Positions 42,129-43,920 of a stretch of 43,920 bases of DNA are shown one piece after another. Source of the stretch: Desulfosporosinus metallidurans (GTDB taxonomy: Bacteria; Bacillota; Desulfitobacteriia; Desulfitobacteriales; Desulfitobacteriaceae). Numbering within the stretch: the stretch's first letter is position 1; the number at the start of each line of letters is the position of its first letter. The notes beneath the pieces are model-generated. The model saw nothing but the letters and a program-made list of their open reading frames with translations, ran no database searches and was not told the origin of the DNA. The stretch lies in NCBI RefSeq assembly GCF_001936615.1, contig NZ_MLBF01000039.1, forward strand, positions 1 through 43,920, read 5' to 3'. The position numbers were made by a program, and so were the translations under genes.

Positions 42129-42815
42129 CTATTTATCATCCGTCACTTTACCGTCACCGAAAACAGGTATTGCGTCCCCCAAAAACGTTGGTTTAGGTTT
42201 AAGTATTGCTGACCACAAAAAATCTTTGTTCCTAGCAGCGATCTCTCTAAGTTTATACATAGTCATGGCCCGCCCATAATCATGTCTGTCAGAAGCAACT
42301 CCATAGGCTTCCAGCCCCAACTCTCTAGCTACGTAAACCGCTCGCATGAGATGATATTCCTGTGTAACTATGATAACCTTATGAACTTCAAAAATATCCC
42401 TAGCTCTATACACACTCTCATACGTGCTAAAACCAGCATGATCCATAAAAACATCCTGACTCGGTACGCCTTTATTTTTTAAAAAATTCTTCATGGAATT
42501 AACTTCATCGTAATCCTTGCGTCCGTGATCTCCACTTACTAAAAGTTTAGGCGCCTTCCCTTGCTCGTAGAGTTCGTATCCTACAGTTAAACGATCATTA
42601 AGCATGGATGACACAATTCCGTTTGGGGAAACATAAGCACCTAAAACGAGAATGGCATCCGCGTTAGGAACGTCATTTGGACTAACTATGTATTTCGTTC
42701 CAACTGACTCAACGTTCTTATTGACAAGCAAAACAGTGGCACTAAAAAGAATCAATGCAATAACTGAGAAAAACATCACCTGTTTTAGGCGCTTCTTGAA
42801 TATAAGCTTCTCCAT
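42129..42815 (-). CDS. YdcF/SanA/ElyC-type membrane protein (DUF218)
   Basis: 228 aa from the ATG at 42815, with AAAGGG 8 nt upstream. Longer in-frame starts (to 43070) would run through the hisIE terminator. One N-terminal helix (about 10-30), then an external DUF218 domain: ADAILVLGAYVSPNG, NDRLTVGYELYEQGKAPKLL, VSGDHG and VTQEYHLMRAVYVARELG. SanA relatives affect envelope barrier function and vancomycin sensitivity. Its own promoter-like element lies at 42906. Confidence 0.9.
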   Translation of the reverse strand: MEKLIFKKRLKQVMFFSVIALILFSATVLLVNKNVESVGTKYIVSPNDVPNADAILVLGAYVSPNGIVSSMLNDRLTVGYELYEQGKAPKLLVSGDHGRKDYDEVNSMKNFLKNKGVPSQDVFMDHAGFSTYESVYRARDIFEVHKVIIVTQEYHLMRAVYVARELGLEAYGVASDRHDYGRAMTMYKLREIAARNKDFLWSAILKPKPTFLGDAIPVFGDGKVTDDK

Positions 42816-42905
42816 ATTACACCCTTTCCATCTGACAGATATCTTAGATCTCTCGCATATCGTCTTGCCGCAGACCTCGAAAGTCCTTTCTTCTTCCTTG
42901 TCCCT

Positions 42906-42958
42906 GTATCCTCGCAATTCGCCATAATCCAATACATTCCTCCCTTTCCATAGAGGAA
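42906..42958 (-). repeat. Intergenic promoter-like element, copy 4
   Basis: Minus strand: GGAATGTATTGGATTATGG then CGAATTGCGAGGATACA, about 91 bp before the YdcF-type gene. TTGGAT and GATACA are 16 bp apart. A GAGGAA/TTCCTC inverted pair flanks it. Confidence 0.55.
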
Positions 42959-42971
42959 ATTTCATTTTACA

Positions 42972-43012
42972 GAGAAACAAGGTTGGAAGCATAGCTTCCA
43001 ACCTTGTTTCTC
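42972..43012 (-). terminator. Perfect-stem terminator after hisIE
   Basis: A 19-bp perfect stem (42972-42990 with 42994-43012) with a 3-nt loop, 27 bp after the hisIE stop on the minus strand. Confidence 0.85.
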
Positions 43013-43038
43013 TACTTATAGTCTCATCGCAACTACCC

Positions 43039-43710
43039 CTACTTCCGTCTCTTAAGCAGTTCCCTACCAACTTCTTCTACTCCAACCCCCCGCTCTTCTA
43101 ACATTACCAAGACATGATAGAACAAATCCGACACTTCACATTTGATTTCCACAGGATCGGCGTTCTTGGCTGCAATTATCACTTCAGCGCTTTCTTCGCC
43201 AACTTTTTTGAGGATCTTATCAATCCCCTTTTCGAACAGATAGGTGGTATAAGCCTCTTCTGGCCGCTCCAAATTTCGGGAGTGAATCACCTCAGTCAAC
43301 AGCTCTAAGGTTCTCCCAAGTGATGGCTCAGGTCTCACTTCCGGTTCTCCGATAGCCTTGAACCCTTCGCTCGTCAGGTCATAATGAAAGCATGAGAAGA
43401 AGTTTTCATGGCAAGCCATCCCAGTTTGTTTCACGGTTAACAGTAGGGCGTCCTGATCACAGTCAAACTTGATGTCGACGATCTCCTGGAAATGCCCGGA
43501 GGTTTCCCCTTTCAGCCACAGAGATTGCCGACTTCGGCTGTAATAACAAGCCTTGCGGTCGCGCAAGGTCCGGCGCAAAGACTCTTCATTCATATAGGCA
43601 AGCATTAGGACGTCTTTGGTCTCCACATCCTGGACAATCGCGGGAACAAGCCCTTGAGCATCCCAACGGATTGCTGATAAATCTAAGACTTCTACTTGAT
43701 TTGCATCCAT
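43039..43710 (-). CDS. hisIE: Bifunctional HisIE of histidine biosynthesis
   Basis: 223 aa from the ATG at 43710. A TTG at 43722 abuts the AGGAAGG site and is less likely. HisI domain (about 1-115): YYSRSRQSLWLKGETSGH, CDQDALLLTVKQTGMACH and FSCFHYD, with the Zn-binding Cys. HisE domain (about 128-220): YTTYLFEKGIDKILKKVGEE, SAEVIIAAKN and EVSDLFYHVLVML. It removes pyrophosphate from phosphoribosyl-ATP and opens the adenine ring of phosphoribosyl-AMP. It is usually last in the his operon, which fits the terminator here. No other his gene is visible in the 210 bp left upstream. Confidence 0.96.
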   Translation of the reverse strand: MDANQVEVLDLSAIRWDAQGLVPAIVQDVETKDVLMLAYMNEESLRRTLRDRKACYYSRSRQSLWLKGETSGHFQEIVDIKFDCDQDALLLTVKQTGMACHENFFSCFHYDLTSEGFKAIGEPEVRPEPSLGRTLELLTEVIHSRNLERPEEAYTTYLFEKGIDKILKKVGEESAEVIIAAKNADPVEIKCEVSDLFYHVLVMLEERGVGVEEVGRELLKRRK

Positions 43711-43920
43711 TTCGTATCTCAACCTTCCTATTCATATCGTAGTTCGAATATCGTACTAACGATTAGTCTATATCATGGTTCGAAGTTAATGCATCGTGTA
43801 TTTCTCTCGTTCCAAGTCCTAGGACGCAGTGTGACACGAGCGCGACGTATTTACGTAAGCAGTTTAGCAAACTTCCGTTAAAGCGACCGACCCCAGACAC
43901 GGGGCAGTGCACAAGGTTCC
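43711..43920. other. Right-edge region without recognised content
   Basis: 210 bp upstream of hisIE with no open frame and no T-box hallmark (GGGTGG...ACCGCG). A CCCCAGACACGGGG inverted repeat lies near 43892-43905. The window ends here. Confidence 0.35.

Noticed and set aside
43711..43920. T-box leader for hisIE
   Set aside because: Neither a specifier stem nor the conserved T-box antiterminator bulge is visible on the minus strand.

Overview
The window looks like chromosomal DNA of a low-GC, anaerobic, endospore-type Firmicute of the class Clostridia. A Peptococcaceae/Desulfitobacteriaceae genome such as Desulfosporosinus fits best, but this is inferred from gene content without any database search. 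The supporting genes are SigI/RsgI, a NiaR-type niacin repressor, a glycyl-radical enzyme with its activase, a two-gene SUF system, a short gene with an in-frame UGA that reads as a selenoprotein, and purine-rich Shine-Dalgarno sites in front of nearly every gene.

Region 1 (1-17.7 kb) is an envelope and metal-stress island. It begins with a TPR protein, an OmpR-type response regulator, a sensor kinase with a Met-rich external loop, and a Ni/Co permease. SigI and its membrane anti-sigma factor follow. RsgI carries a Met-rich tail and faces a divergent Met-rich exported protein, and both directions have SigI-like promoters. Further on come two more Met-rich exported proteins (one a lipoprotein), a c-di-GMP pair, a Gly/Met-repeat exported protein, a 59-aa Cys/His membrane protein, Lgt, two SHOCT proteins and DoxX. 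Four genes (7868-8314, 12251-13264, lgt, 16458-16658) share one upstream architecture: three direct repeats at exact 11-bp spacing, then exactly 19 bp to a -10 box. This points to one OmpR-family regulon covering Met-rich and Gly-rich envelope proteins plus the lipoprotein-modifying enzyme. Broken copies of copA, doxX and a paralogous histidine kinase lie among these genes, so the island has been duplicated and then eroded.

Region 2 (17.8-30 kb) holds MgtC, a Ca2+/H+ antiporter, a two-gene sufCB operon, an L,D-transpeptidase, a YidH-like protein, a 1206-aa PAS/GAF/GGDEF/EAL protein and an MBL-fold hydrolase. Decayed alpha/beta hydrolase, ABC substrate-binding protein, cax and thiolase fragments are scattered between them.

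Region 3 (30-43.9 kb) is metabolic. It has an aminotransferase, an enoyl-CoA hydratase, the small selenoprotein candidate, a divergent niaP/niaR pair with an operator, and a GNAT/glycyl-radical-enzyme/activase module bracketed by two ~95-bp direct repeats. It ends with a DUF2007-like protein, a methyltransferase, a NUDIX hydrolase, a YdcF/SanA-type protein and hisIE. I saw no intact insertion sequence, tRNA, rRNA or CRISPR array.
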